From assembly GCA_035760965.1 (NCBI GenBank), contig DASTRY010000008.1, positions 1 through 64,000 of the forward strand: 64,000 nucleotides of DNA, given 5' to 3'. Positions 63,275 through 64,000 of this stretch are shown here, piece by piece. Position numbers and translations under genes: made by a program. Source of the DNA: JADGHX01 sp035760965 (GTDB lineage Bacteria; Pseudomonadota; Gammaproteobacteria; Steroidobacterales; Steroidobacteraceae). Below the pieces are notes generated by a model. It was given only the letters and a program-made list of their open reading frames with translations, was not told the DNA's origin and searched no databases. Positions within the stretch are counted from its first letter, which is position 1, and each line of letters begins with the position of its first letter.

Positions 63275-64000
63275 CGCCACGAGCGCTGGACGGCGGCGGA
63301 TTAAGTCCGCTCATGAGTCGGGGCCTGCCAACGAAATAGGCCGCGGACCAAGCGGTTTCGACTGAAGAGATAGGCGGGCAGTTGAGGGTCGACCTTAATG
63401 GGCCTTGGTATGCCGCGCGCTCACGGCGTCCCGCCTCGAGGAGCTTTTCCGGGGCGCTTCTAGGACAAGAGCGGTCACGGGCACGCCAATTCCGCGCGGA
63501 GCCTGTTCCACGTGGAACGGATGCTCGACGCAGCGCTGAGCCTCACTGTCCGAGTTCACGGGGACAAGCCCACGGCCAGTCTGCTTTCTGACGTTGCGGA
63601 TAGGCGCAGGGGTTCGCCCAGAGTCCGGCGATCTCCATGCCCGAAGGCCGCCCACATCGCTGGCAAGACGAGACGGGTCGCATGGCTCTCCCGGAGCAGA
63701 TCACGCCGAACGGATGAACCCGGGGCGGCCGGCGACCCACTCAGGTCTTTCCGAAGCGCGACGCACCGTCGCCTGGCCTAGGCGTCCGGCGCTTTGCAGG
63801 CTTTGTTGCCCGATGCGCTCTCGCACGGAAAAGCGCCCGGGCCGACTGGCCGCTCGGGAGATCGGCTCCGGCTCTCACGCGCTGCGCGGTTTCACCTGCG
63901 ACGCCGGCCGCTCGGCAGCGGCCGACGTCGAGTGTCTTTCGCGCACCGGGCGGCTCGCGGCGCCCAGAGCACCCGTCGCGCTCGAGCCCAGCTGCGTGGG
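63275..64000. other. Gene-free stretch after recF to the window end
   Basis: These 726 bases hold only short frames (up to about 90 codons on either strand) with no recognisable domain, no good ribosome-binding site and arginine/alanine-rich random-looking composition. The stretch contains the second parS-like site. gyrB, the common next gene after recF, does not begin here. A decayed gene or an origin-proximal non-coding segment is possible; I see no RNA gene. Confidence 0.6.
63504..63519. promoter_or_regulatory. Second parS-like site downstream of recF
   Basis: TGTTCCACGTGGAACG matches the parS palindrome at 15 of 16 positions; only the last base differs. It lies 254 bases beyond the end of the first site, in a gene-free stretch. 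Clusters of two or more parS sites near oriC are usual for ParB loading. Confidence 0.8.

Noticed and set aside
63382..63781. Short plus-strand frames of 69 and 89 codons after recF
   Set aside because: No ribosome-binding site, no domain, random Arg/Ala/Ser-rich composition, and one start lies inside the parS-like site region.

Overview
The window is a 64 kb stretch of GC-rich proteobacterial chromosome, almost fully packed with genes that often overlap by 1-20 bases and frequently use GTG or TTG starts. The aa3-type cytochrome oxidase operon layout (coxB-coxA-small ORF-ctaG-coxC-DUF2909-surf1-SCO-like-ctaA), the bioBFCD operon, the SIS-type nagB-II/nagA pair and the mnmE-yidC-yidD-rnpA-rpmH-dnaA-dnaN-recF block all point to a gammaproteobacterium, possibly near Steroidobacterales, Nevskiales or Xanthomonadales. 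That placement is inference; no rRNA gene is present to confirm it. The right end is the chromosomal replication origin: rpmH and dnaA diverge, a DnaA-box-bearing gap lies between dnaA and dnaN, and two parS-like palindromes lie at and beyond the end of recF.

Layout. 1-6119: end of a glucosamine-6-phosphate deaminase gene, nagA, a convergent comF, then the biotin operon bioB-bioF-bioC-bioD. 6171-21440: cytochrome c oxidase structural and assembly genes. The usual neighbours ctaA (heme A synthase) and ctaB/cyoE (heme O synthase) are separated by a 6.9 kb signalling module (13649-20476): RsbR, RsbS, RsbT, an ATPase/SpoIIE phosphatase fusion and two large hybrid histidine kinases. This is a complete stressosome-type partner-switching module with no sigma factor in sight. 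The first kinase carries its own RsbT-like ATPase domain, so the likely output is a phosphorelay. 21441-27163: small exported or hypothetical genes, gloB, an overlapping TPR / di-heme peroxidase / receiver trio, a GST and an AI-2E-type permease. 27218-32222: uvrD, trkA, trkH.

32223-45083: a second regulatory region. A LytS/LytTR-type pair is followed by a convergent operon hlyD - ABC ATPase - FtsX-type permease - sigma-54 response regulator - NtrY-like kinase. A near-perfect -24/-12 promoter sits immediately upstream of the hlyD start. The 510-base gap behind it holds several perfect GC-rich palindromes (candidate enhancer sites) and a second, divergent -24/-12-like element. That element precedes a 28-residue single-membrane-span peptide gene, then a CheD-like protein lacking the catalytic Cys and a small secreted protein. 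otsA follows a clear terminator hairpin.

45061-63274: an oligopeptide-binding lipoprotein, pyrF and mnmG (minus strand); an alpha/beta hydrolase with an ABC-2 exporter; a small HEXXH protein divergent from a DUF488 protein; a FAD-dependent oxidoreductase; and the origin-proximal housekeeping block. The last 726 bases contain no convincing gene; gyrB, which commonly follows recF, is not present before the window ends.

The two most interesting elements are the stressosome/phosphorelay module embedded in the heme A biosynthesis genes and the sigma-54-controlled exporter with a divergent micropeptide. No tRNA, rRNA, CRISPR array, prophage or recognisable intact insertion sequence was seen.
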